Source of the DNA: Neurospora intermedia
Taxonomy: Eukaryota > Ascomycota > Sordariomycetes > Sordariales > Sordariaceae
Length of the DNA: 64,000 nucleotides
Reading direction: 5' to 3'
Assembly: GCA_037102815.1 (NCBI GenBank)
Contig: BTPP01000004.1
Span: 3,596,001-3,660,000, forward strand
Shown: positions 36,999-46,754 of the stretch, in pieces
How positions within the stretch are numbered: the stretch's first letter is position 1
Layout of the letters: each line of letters opens with the position of its first letter
Translations under genes and position numbers: made by a program
The notes under the pieces: model-generated
Seen by the model: only the letters and a program-made list of their open reading frames with translations
Database searches by the model: none
Told to the model about the DNA's origin: nothing

Positions 36999-37550
36999 AT
37001 GTATCACCATCCTTAATCCTACCCCCATTGTAGCATACACCATGATTTCCTATCTTAGTTAAGGAGACAACACCTGAACATGCTGCTTTGAGTGTGCACA
37101 GATCTTGCCTATTGAGGGCCACTAGTGATCGGCCATCGTGACTGCCGCATCTGACAGAACAGCCGTTTTATTCACTGATGTTTAGGAAGGCACGAGCTTC
37201 GCTTACATGAGCAACTTCCGTTTGCCGAAGGGTGAGTATACCCTTACATCCTACGGACTGATCACCGTCAACAAACTTCCAACTCCACAACCTTGGCTCA
37301 ATAATCGCGTTACGCCGAATATCATCACCCTCTCCCTACGTAACCTACGATGGACATTCTTAATCAACCTCTTACCCGACCTGGCATTTATCTTGTCGCG
37401 CTCAGCAACTGAAAGCGACACAATAGGAGATGCTCATTCCTACTCTGCGCTACCCTCAGCTCGCATATCAACATTCTAAAGCTTGTCTCGTCACCACTCC
37501 GGCTTTATCATAGGCTCAAGACAGGATTTCCGGAGCGGTTGATACATACT
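36999..37550. other. Intergenic, ATP16 3' side and next promoter
   Basis: 552 bp between two genes in the same direction. No coding region is supported, although a 90-codon frame begins at 37207. It has no recognisable motif. Confidence 0.5.
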
Positions 37551-40500
37551 ATGCAACGCGATCGGGAAAGCGAACATGTATGTTTGCTCGCAACTAACAC
37601 TCCTCCTTGAGCTTGAATTCGCTGCACCCTGACTTCGCTTTCGGAGAATTAAGCCCCCATGCCCTGTTGTTTTTACTCACGTCTAACCAGCAGCTGCGAG
37701 AATATAGTTTGGTTGGGGGCGCAAGTCAGCCGCCGAGGCATGTTTTGTACAGCCAGCGACGCACAAGAGGACAATCGACCCGGGGGATAACCCAATCGAC
37801 TTCAGGAACCACGCATTTTGGGACAAGTCCTGGCAAAACCGTCCCAAGGACAGCTCCAAAGTGTCGCCTCAGTTCCGAACATACAACTCGCCGGAAATGT
37901 TTAACCCACGATCAAAAATCAACACGCCCAAACATCACGAAGGCAATCCCTCGCCTACTTATGACTGGAATTCAGAAGCGCCTATCTCATCTCCCCCAAC
38001 AGCGGGCAATCGCACGGGCCCAGTTGCTAAACCGTCGCCAATTAGTGGTCATCGTATGACTGCGAGGCAGCTGTTTGACCAGTACGGCATAACACCACCT
38101 CCCGGCTAGTTATCGGACAAAGGGGACGAAGTCGACGAAGAAGACGAATCGATAATCAAGGAGCACCACGACAAACTCCAGGCCGAAGGTGTCAACATGT
38201 CGAGAGTCCGGAGATTCTGGAGGATATTCCATTGCCATGTATGTGGCGGTGATGTCAAAGCACAACTCTATTGTCCTTCTTGTGGTCACCCGTTTTGTCG
38301 GAACTGCCAGCCGGAAGTCGTTGCGGAGGAGGATGTCACAAAAGTGGTCACAGCATCTCAGGCTGTTTACCCTTTTCAATCGGTTGATCCTAATCCCAAT
38401 ACCATGAAGCCACCCATGCCTACGGAGAAACCGATCAGAGAAATTTGCAAACCAGATCCGGAACCTGACGAAATACCAGCAGTAACACCATCCGCAGCAG
38501 GTGAGGCAACGACAACAGGTACCCAGAGTGGTGCCGTTGGGCGGAGGAAATCAGTGGTGAGCATTTGACAATTCTCGTTCTGTCAATCAATTTTTTCATT
38601 TCAAATTTATTACTTTCATTTTTCATTTATCATTCATTATTTGGGGGAGGGGAGAGGGGGATGGCGTATGCTCAGTCTCCCTCTGAGGTTTATCACTCTG
38701 CCCACTCAGATCAATATACCTTGGCTGACAATCTGTTTAAAGAAAAGCAGTCGCTTTCTGGTGGCCGACCGGAATGCCAGATCAGTAATTTCTGATTCAC
38801 GGGCTTCGACCGCTGAACTGGCATCAGTGTCGTCACCAGGGGCTTATGCACTTGTACAAGCCGGAAGCGCCAGTCAGGATCCCGCAGGTCCTCAAGAAGT
38901 AGAGCATCGCAAACGATCCTCCAATGTGCAAAACGAAGCAAGGCTAGCAAATCCGCCTTCCGAGACGAAAGACAAACCATCGTTGCATCAGCATGCCTTC
39001 GCCCCAGCTGTTGAGGAGTTCAGCCGGGCCACTACAGAGTACACAGAAGGAACACCCACACTGAACGTATTTTCATCCGTCAGCAATGCACAAATCACCC
39101 ATATCGTTGCATTGGAAGAGACTCGGGGTACCCTTGAAACGTTGTCACCGTCTCCCGTGCACCCGCCTTCACCTCCACTCCCTTTTCTTCCTCCTCGCAC
39201 AATGGCCAGCGATCTCAAAAAGACACCTGATGCGAGCAGGTGGATCTCACCACCAAAACCGGTAGCTGCTGTATCGCCCTCTCCTCCTCTGCCCGCCCCC
39301 CATGTTCATAAGATGAGGCCCGCTCAACCTGCTGTGGCAAGACAGTTCTCGGCAGTGAAACGACAGGCTAGAAAACTCGCGAATGGGCCAAGCTCACGGG
39401 CATCGGAGGAATCTCCAGGAGCGGACGCCGAGACCGTGAAAAGTAGCAGTGGTAGTAGTGTTAATGCTACTAATCGGTATTATATGCCCAAGGTGAAGGT
39501 ATCCAGTCCGCCGCTATGGTTAAAATTCCCATCGACGAGAACAGGGGGCAATTCCAATCAGACGAAGAGAGCTGTACCTCCCGGAAATGGCGTTCGGACT
39601 GGAAGCGTGATCAGTACGGCTACACCCATGACTTCCAACACTGGTGATAGTAAACAAACTGGTGCTTCTGTCGGTAGTCATGCCATTCAGGAGACATCAG
39701 CGCGCGAGACTGTCACTAACCCATATTTTCCTCAGCTTGATCAGCAAGAGAGACAGACTGTCGAGAAAGGCGAGGAGTCGCGTCACGGGGTACAGGAGCG
39801 ACAAGGAGAGCACGGGGATCATCAACATAGCCGTGATTTTCACGAACAGACAACACTACATAGGCACGCCCGAAAGGTCGGCCGCAAAGTTAGCGAGGAT
39901 CTGAAGGTGCGAATTCTCGGCTTACCAGTATCTGAGCAGGCCTCCAATTCAAGCAAGGGGAATCGGCATCCGCACCAAGCAGACAGCAGAAGCGGCAACA
40001 AGGCCGGACTGGCCACAGTCATTAGCCGGATATCAGAAATGCAGTCCGATCGTTCTACCTACTCAGGCTGTTCTACCCCCTCAACCATTCGCAGCGTGGT
40101 CACAACTCCGAAACCACGGCCGGGCCGAACGGTTACTCCAAGCTCAGGAAATGGTGCAAAGCGCGCTGGCGGCGATAGACGTCACAGCCAGAATCGAACG
40201 CCGACACCAACCACTTCACGTTTCCCCGGCAGCCATAGCCAAGAGTGGCTACAGCAACAGCAACAGCAACGCTCAGCACTACATTCGGCTCGGCAGCCCA
40301 CTGGACAACACGTCAAGGGCTCTCATTCTCCTCCAGCTGTGGAGGACATACACCATCAGACTCGCAGTGACTTTACAAGCTTATCATCCCTTCCTTCGCG
40401 CTCCCCGGTGACATCCTATCAGTTTCGTGATGCCATCGTAGACAGGACAAAACACAGCAACCACAGAGTAACAACCAGAAGGGAGAGTGAGACAGCACCT

Positions 40501-40974
40501 TTGCTTACCTCCAATATTGTCTCTACGCCCACCGCTAAGACGCTAGACAACAGGCCATCACCGAAGAAAGCCCCGATTGCGTCGTCTGCTGGTATCCATG
40601 ATCACCTTAGTGATGTTCGTTGGGCTATTCAAGAGAGGACGAGCTCTGACGAAATCCGCCCGCCGAATGAAGTTGATTACGGATACACATCATCGTCAAC
40701 ACCACAAGAGATTATAAGACAAGCAGAAGGGTCATCTGTAGAGGAAACTGGTTGCCACCATGATCCAAGTACAGGTATCCATGGATTAACGATTGTGTTG
40801 CACCTCAAGGGACAGGAAGATCTGGTCATCAGCACAGATCTGACTCGCGAGGCTTCGGGCGCGGATGGCGCCAGTAGTGTGACTATGAGTCTCTCTCCTA
40901 TTGTTCCTCTGTCACCGCAGTCTCCAAATTCTGGCCACAGGGTAGCTTCACCTTTTAGGGTGATGGATGGGTAG
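37551..40974 (+). CDS. Fungal zinc-ribbon disordered protein, interrupted by an in-frame TAG
   Basis: Proposed exons 37551-37577, 37753-38556 and 38710-40974, all in phase. Seen in order: MQRDRESEH, then a conserved-looking block (GDNPIDFRNHAFWDKSW), TARQLFDQYGITPPPG, an in-frame TAG at 38107-38109, and LSDKGDEVDEEDE continuing in the same frame. The zinc-ribbon CHVCGGDV..CPSCGHPFCRNC follows (Cys 170, 173, 183, 186, 191, 194, counting the stop as a codon). A disordered region of several hundred residues ends in GIHGLTIVLHLKGQEDLVI, which looks conserved. No GT..AG intron of a length divisible by three removes the TAG. The gene is either a pseudogene, a truncated gene using an internal ATG (38197, just before the zinc ribbon), or affected by a base error. 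An alternative acceptor at 38675 would shift the frame and end early. Function unknown. Confidence 0.6.
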
Positions 40975-41726
40975 GAGATTGAGTGGTTTGGGGCTTGGGA
41001 GTAGAAGGCAGCGATAGGACCGAGATTATCATACTTGGTATTAGGTTTAGTGAGTAGTGAAACCCATCATCGACGTCTACTTCAAAAGTCTTTTTTCTAT
41101 CTTCTTTCTCCCCAGTTTGCGATAGAAATACCACCACATCGTATCTGTCCACAAGCCGAATCTCTCTCTGTTTCCAGTAATGTTGTAGGATATCCAAATG
41201 CGCGATCAACAAAGAATGGTCCTGCTGTGAGCTCCATCTACCCCGGCTAACCTAGGTAGTTTCATCGAGGTCATTCGTCGTTGCCAAAGGAGGTGGAAGC
41301 AGAACAACTGCAGTGGTGTTGGCGCTAGCCAAGCACGGACCAACCGGACGATGCGCTGCTTACCTCTAGTTGCAGAAGCGCTCGCGCTTGCCAACGAACA
41401 CTGAACCCTGACTGACACTTCACATGCTGCCCGAAACCCGGAAAGAGATAGCGGCGAGTCCAACTGACAAGGGACCAACGACGGTCGTCCTACCTCAACG
41501 AACAAAAGAAGAGTCAACACGTGGAAAGTCGATAGATAGACCGTTCCGTCGAAAAAAAAAAAACCACCTCAACTCGCTAGTAACAACATACCGACCAACG
41601 ACGACCACTTCCTAGGCACTTTAGTTTACCGGGACTAAACACCGGGACATCCGAGGCCTCGAGACAAAATCGGAGCCAATTCAACCACTCATGCTCACCC
41701 AACCAACAAATCACTAGCAAGAAAAG
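40975..41726. other. Intergenic with polyprenal reductase promoter
   Basis: 752 bp. An ACCTAGGTA motif occurs near 41250. The last 200 bases are A/C-rich and look like the leader of the next gene. No coding region is supported. Confidence 0.5.
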
Positions 41727-42915
41727 ATGGAAGACCTGTGGAAGCCATTACTCGACGCCAACACTACACTAGCAGCGGTTCTACAGAGGCTGAAGGACAT
41801 CACCCCCTCACAATGGTGCCAAGCCTACTACCTCTTTGCCGCGGGCGCGGTGGTGGCCGTAGCAGCCATGCCCAATGAAGTGAGCAGGAGGCTGGTTGAT
41901 TATGGGGCGAGGAAAGTTCAGTCCGTAAAAGTGTCTCGGTCTGGGTCTAGATCTTCTGAGGGGAAAGAGGAGAACGACACCGGCAGCAGGAGCACGGGAA
42001 GTGAAGCCGAAGTCCAAGCCAAAGCCAATCGTGTGGAGCGCGGCGGCGGCGGCAAGAACTGGTTGCTCTCGTTAACCGACACCCTCACCTCCTACGGCCA
42101 AGTTCCGCACTCCTGGTTCATCACGTTTTACGTGGCATCCATGGCATGCTCGCTGTTATGGTTTTGGCAGTTTGCTGTTGATGGGAAAGTGCTGAGGGTG
42201 GTTACTTGCAGTCAGGCCTCTCCTACGGCGAAGGGGGAAGATGAAAGAGGAGGAGGAGTGTCGGCGTCTTCAGTTACTTTCGGTCAAGTCGGCCTGGCCT
42301 GGACGATGATGTTTCTCCAGGGAAGCAGACGGCTGTATGAAGACTCGTTGGTGCACGGAAAGTCCAAATCTACCATGTGGATCGTGCATTGGGTTTTGGG
42401 GCTCAGTTATTATCTGTTTACCAGCGTGGCTGTTTGGGTTGAAGGATCTGGTAAGGTGTTCCTGGAGTAGAGTTGTTGTGCTGTTGTTTTTTTTGGTGTG
42501 TTAACATTGAATGTGTCTAGGGGCCATACTGGACTACCAATCCACAGGAGCAATCGACTATACCATGCCGTCTTTCAAGGCGTTGGTTGGAACCTTCATG
42601 TTCCTCTACGCTTCAGTCAACCAGTACAGATGTCACAGGCACCTCGCCGGGTTAAAGAAGTATTCCCTTCCTGATCTGGGCCTGTTCCGCTACCTGATCT
42701 GTCCTCACTACTTCTGCGAATGTCTGGTCTACCTTTCACTCGCGATCGTTGCCGCTCCCCAGGGAGAGCTGCTTAACAGGACGCTCTTGTGCGCTTTGGT
42801 GTTTGTCGTGGTCAACCTCGGGGTGACGGCAGCGGGTACGCGGAAGTGGTACGCCGAGAAGTTTGGGAGCAAGGCGGTAGAAACGAAGTGGAACATGATA
42901 CCCTTCATTTTGTGA
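41727..42915 (+). CDS. DFG10: Polyprenal/steroid 5-alpha-reductase family (DFG10/SRD5A3)
   Basis: Probable ER enzyme of the dolichol pathway that feeds protein N-glycosylation (family knowledge). Two exons, 41727-42450 and 42521-42915, with a 70-bp intron; the junction gives GSGAILDYQS. Product 372 residues. Multiple membrane spans (WFITFYVASMACSLLWFW, MWIVHWVLGLSYYLF) are broken by a Ser/Arg-rich loop near residues 70-110. Family motifs: FLQGSRRLYEDSLV, NQYRCHRHLAGLK, FRYLICPHYFCECLVY, and the C-terminal GTRKWYAEKF...KWNMIPFIL. The family often has His where Arg stands in GTRKWY; I have not checked fungal relatives. The gene ends 36 bp before the opposing ALKBH6-like gene. Confidence 0.9.
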
Positions 42916-42951
42916 TTCTTTTCCTCTGCTTCTCCTTTTGTCTGTTCGAAC

Positions 42952-43819
42952 TCACGGACGACGGTTAAACATGGGACCCAGCTTGCTCCCCAGCTTGGAG
43001 ACTTTCAGAACATCGCGATACGTGAGGCTGACCCGGACTCCCCTCTGGTTTTCCCCGTTTTGGTACAGCGACGGCTCGCGGAGAAGACTCCAGTTTGCAA
43101 TGGTCCGCTCCGACATGTTCACGTCGGCCGAAAGAGGGTCAATGCCATGAAGGTATTCAGTGTACAGGTCCGCGGTGGTAATCAACAAGCTGCGCGGCTC
43201 TTGGAGAATCCTCCACACGGGCTCCGAATCAAGGGCCCCGTCTTCTTTGGCCTTGTAGAGGTTGAGGCACAGACTCGATCCAAGGCTCACTGTGCAAACC
43301 ACGGGGTGGTATGCTGCTCCGTCCTTGTGCGGCATAATGCCTGTGTTGGGGGGGTATTCGTTAATAAGGACGTGGTTAGGCCGGCCGTGGGGGCTATCCG
43401 CAAAGATGTGCTGCTGCTGCTGTTTCTCTTTTTCATCGCCACTGCTATCGGATGAGGACGGCAAAACTGGGACGGAGAGTAAACGCGAGATGATCGGTTC
43501 TTCTAACCAAACTGGTAATGGTTGGCCATCTAGAAGGGTATTTTTAACCAGATCCGAAGGCCATGTTTGAAGTCGGCGATGGGTGAGTTGACGCCATCTT
43601 GCTTTAGGAGCCCTCTCAACCTTTTTTTGGTCCGTCATGGTGATTAGAGAATGAAAAGGGAGCCAGGGAACAACAAGCTAGTCATGATGATACCTTTTCA
43701 AGAATCTTCTGTTCCTCCTCTTCACTGATGAAATCCGCGATGTAATAAGCCGAGGGCGGCAGGCCTGTTATACGGCTCGCCTCGAGGGAAGGCGGCAGGT
43801 TGAACTGGGAGGACGCCAT
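42952..43819 (-). CDS. ALKBH6: AlkB-like 2OG/Fe(II) dioxygenase (ALKBH6-like)
   Basis: Member of the AlkB homologue 6 group of Fe(II)/2-oxoglutarate dioxygenases, which act on nucleic acids in relatives; the substrate of this subgroup is uncertain. Two exons, 43819-43694 and 43620-42952, with a 73-bp intron; product 264 residues. The N-terminus ADFISEEEEQKILEKVERAPKARWRQL is restored by splicing. Catalytic residues: His-x-Asp in MPHKDGAAYHP, distal His in EYLHGID, and Arg in RGVRVSLTYRDV for 2-oxoglutarate. The intron acceptor follows an A-rich run (AAAAAAAG/GTT), without a polypyrimidine tract. A Ser/Asp/Lys/Gln-rich loop lies before the metal site. The gene is convergent with DFG10, so the two transcripts probably overlap at their 3' ends. 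Confidence 0.9.
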
Positions 43820-45190
43820 TGTATCGTTCGTCGCCCACTGATTGATGCTATTTGATTGCTCGTTGATGGTGATGTTGAGGCTCTAGAGAGACGATCGATT
43901 AGAAGGTGGATAAGATGGTCGAATGGCAGTATGTAGTGTAGTCGTAGATGGAGTCAGTCAAATCGTTGACATCAGTTTCATGGCAACGAATCATGGGCTC
44001 GAGATGGCATGGATGCTGGCTTGCAAGTGTCTGCGTCATCAGCCCCATTTGAGAGAGCAGGGGGGTGCGTGTCTGTTGTGGTGTGTCTTGCGAGGGCCTC
44101 CGCCCGTTATGGGTGGGTCCCCTAGGAAATGTCCGCGGGCCGCGAAGAAAAAAGGCGGGGCCCGAGCAATCAAGAAGCCTTGGCTCTCCGTTGACAAGCA
44201 GACCAAAACCCCCAACCAACCACGCCAATCATCAATGTTTGAAGAAGTGAATTCCGAGTCCTGAGAACTTAAAAGGCATCAAGGCAGACCAGGCGGCGAT
44301 ATCTCAGTACTCCCAAGACAGGCTCCCCCTCGCTCTTCCAGCCATCAACGGGTGAAGCAGCAGGCAGGGCGCGCCCAAGGACTAAGTCAGGCTGTGAAAC
44401 GTCGGGAAACCTTCATCACAGGCAAGACGCAGAAAAAGCGAGAGGTCAAGCATCCAAGCATTGGACGGGATGCTGATCCAAACAAATGCAATGCCGCCAC
44501 CGCCCGTCTGACGGTGAAATGGATTCGAGGCCCGGGGTTACCGCTGCAACACACCTTTTCCGGCTCAGGCAGAGTCTCGCAAGTTTGGCCATTCAAGTGA
44601 CAAGAAAAGTCATTACGCAGTCGACGCAATATCTGTGGTCTGGTCTATCATGTCTGCCTGGGAATAGCGGCGGAAAAAGGAAAGACTCGTCACCCCTCAA
44701 CGAGGACGAAGCAACCATCGGATAGGGTCAGGGTCGCAACATGAACGAGTTCGTTTTAAAATCCCTTCCGTATTCTGATGCCGACCATTACCAACCACCG
44801 GATAGCGATGAGTCCCCCAACGTCCCATCTCACCCCAAACGGGACACGGCGTGCGGACGGCAACCGAAAGCTGAGACTGTCACCATGACTGACGATCAAG
44901 GAAATTGAAAGCTGATGATGCAGTGCAGCAGCGCAGTAATGTAATCATTGATTATCTCGAGGCGGGCAGAAGTACCTAGAGGTAAGAAGTGCACAAGCTT
45001 GCTCACCCTCTGCCCGTCCACTACACTCCGTCGGCACTGTGACCCTATCACTGAGGCTGATCGTGAGGTGCCCTGTGGAAAATCAAGAGGCCAAGGAAGG
45101 ACCTGCACGAAACAGCCAATCAGTGTCGAGGGTGGCGAATAGACTTGTGGAAGCTTTTCTCTCCTTCCCCCGGCCGACAAGCAGACGAGA

Positions 45191-45192
<2 letters not shown>

Positions 45193-45237
<45 letters not shown>
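45193..45237. repeat. (AGC)15 trinucleotide repeat
   Basis: Fifteen uninterrupted AGC units upstream of HOS4. Any coding use would give poly-Gln, poly-Ser or poly-Ala on this strand. I see no supported gene around it, so I treat it as a non-coding microsatellite. Confidence 0.85.
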
Positions 45238-45242
<5 letters not shown>

Positions 45243-45607
45243 CCAGGCCCGCAGCACCTGCACCAAGCAATCCGCGGAAAGAAGAAAAGGAAGAGTCAGG
45301 CCAGCCCAAGAGACCCGAGTCCGTGGCTGCTGCCGAGTGGTGAGTGTCGGGTGTACACTAGCTCCTCCCATTCTCCTCCAAGCGATAGTATCGTGGACAC
45401 CCCCTACCTAGAAATGGATTTGGACTTGTCAACCCGCTGTCGTGGCCCAACTTTTAGCTTTATTTTCAGTCTCATAGAGATTCCACTTCCACTTAGGTTG
45501 GTCCCGTTGGTCGCACCTCAAATGCCCGCAGTGGCGGTCACACACTCACTCCAAACACCGCCCCCCTAAATACAGACCGGGAAGTAGCCAGTTGAGTACG
45601 GTACCGG

Positions 45608-45630
45608 GCAGCCAGCCAGCCAGCCAGCAG
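45608..45630. repeat. AGCC tetranucleotide repeat
   Basis: Short tandem GCAGCC/AGCC units (about five) in the HOS4 upstream region. Confidence 0.6.
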
Positions 45631-46249
45631 GAACAACGCCTCTTTTCCGAAACAGAAATTGAAGGGGATTGAATAATGGCGAGGTGACTGTTACTCCTGC
45701 TTTCCAGGTCACGTTCTACAACAGCTTCTGTGTTGAAATTGAATCGGGCATCCATCCATCCGTCAATTCCGCTCACACTCACCGTCGAATTTCACTGCAT
45801 CGCTCTACTTACGTTTCCAGACGCACTGCAGACTTCCATCGCTTTGTACTGTACCCATATCGATTTTCCTACTCTAGTACTTTGCTAGTGTGCTCACACA
45901 AAGTGTTCTACCGTCATCTTTTCTTTCCCATCCATTGCCATTGTCCGCTCGGTCCGTGTCCAACTCGATTCAAGCTGCGGCTTGCCTCAGTTCCATCCGC
46001 TCGGATTTGTAATCTCCTGGTTTTCCACTTTCAACGAACGGCTTCATTGCTTTCTGATCCTTCGTCGTTGAAGCTGGACTCGGGCATTCGAGATCGGATT
46101 TGGCAGCATTTACCATTGCCGCCCCTAACCCTACCCGTATTTTTCCTCGTCATCCAGGGGGTGCTGCGGTCACGTCTTACAAGTTCCATTTGTCGGGTCC
46201 CTCATTTCTCAGGAGTTGAGAGATACGGATCCATCCTTGACTGTTGGCA

Positions 46250-46280
46250 ATTGGCATTGGATTGGCATTGGCATTGGCAC
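46250..46280. repeat. ATTGGC-type hexamer repeat
   Basis: Five near-identical units of ATTGG(C) in tandem, in the likely HOS4 leader. ATTGG is the reverse complement of CCAAT, so this is a cluster of CCAAT-box cores in the minus orientation. Confidence 0.6.
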
Positions 46281-46716
46281 TTAACCCCCCCAAAAAAGAG
46301 TCAAGAAAAAATACCTGCGCAGCTGTACCTATCTAGTGTACCTGCCTGCCTGACCTTGCCTACCGCTGTCTTCTGGGGCGGCTGTGCGGTAGCGGATTCC
46401 CCGTCATCTAGACTACTAGGATTACCATCTCGACTCGCCCGTTCCAGTTCACAGTTTCTATTCCAGTTCCTCTCCAGTTCATTCCCGCCTTGTCGTCGTC
46501 CGCGCGAAACACCCAGAGCCACTCAGTCTACTCATCTCTGACACCCTCACCACTACACCCTCACACCCTCCCAACGCTACCTACCTACCCGTCCAAATCA
46601 CACCACCGACTGCGCATCGTCTTCGTCTTCAACCTCGACCTGCTGCCCGTCGCCAAATCCGCCCCGGTCTCCGGATCCCCCCAACTCCCTAAAGCCCCGG
46701 CCGAACAGCGACCAGG

Positions 46717-46749
46717 ATGGTGCAAAACGGTGTTTTGTTCACTCAGTAA
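46717..46749 (+). promoter_or_regulatory. Short uORF before HOS4
   Basis: ATG with A at -3 and G at +4, encoding 10 residues (MVQNGVLFTQ) and ending TAA at 46747-46749, 5 bp before the HOS4 ATG at 46755. A second ATG (46750) directly follows the stop, out of frame with HOS4. If it is transcribed, HOS4 translation would need re-initiation or leaky scanning. Confidence 0.55.
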
Positions 46750-46754
46750 ATGAC

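Larger units (their letters stand above)
43820..46754. promoter_or_regulatory. Divergent upstream region, ALKBH6-like gene / HOS4
   Basis: 2.9 kb between two outward-reading genes. The left part holds the ALKBH6-like promoter. From about 45,600 to 46,750 the plus strand is strongly pyrimidine-rich and likely forms the long HOS4 5' leader. It also carries a trinucleotide repeat (45193-45237), an AGCC tetranucleotide repeat (45608-45630) and an ATTGGC repeat (46250-46280). A 290-codon frame at 45669-46541 is probably an artefact of leader composition. Confidence 0.5.

Noticed and set aside
38640-38709. Frameshift in the zinc-ribbon gene between 38676 and 38795
   Set aside because: It appears only if the acceptor at 38675 is used. 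The pyrimidine-rich acceptor at 38709 joins exon 2 to the long frame without a shift.
45039-45569. 176-codon frame with poly-Gln across the AGC repeat
   Set aside because: All three frames of the repeat are open by nature. Flanking parts show no conserved motif or credible start.
45669-46541. 290-codon frame before HOS4
   Set aside because: Its sequence reflects a pyrimidine-rich leader (Ser/Leu/Phe/Pro-rich) and contains the ATTGGC repeat as repeated Trp-His. No domain is seen.
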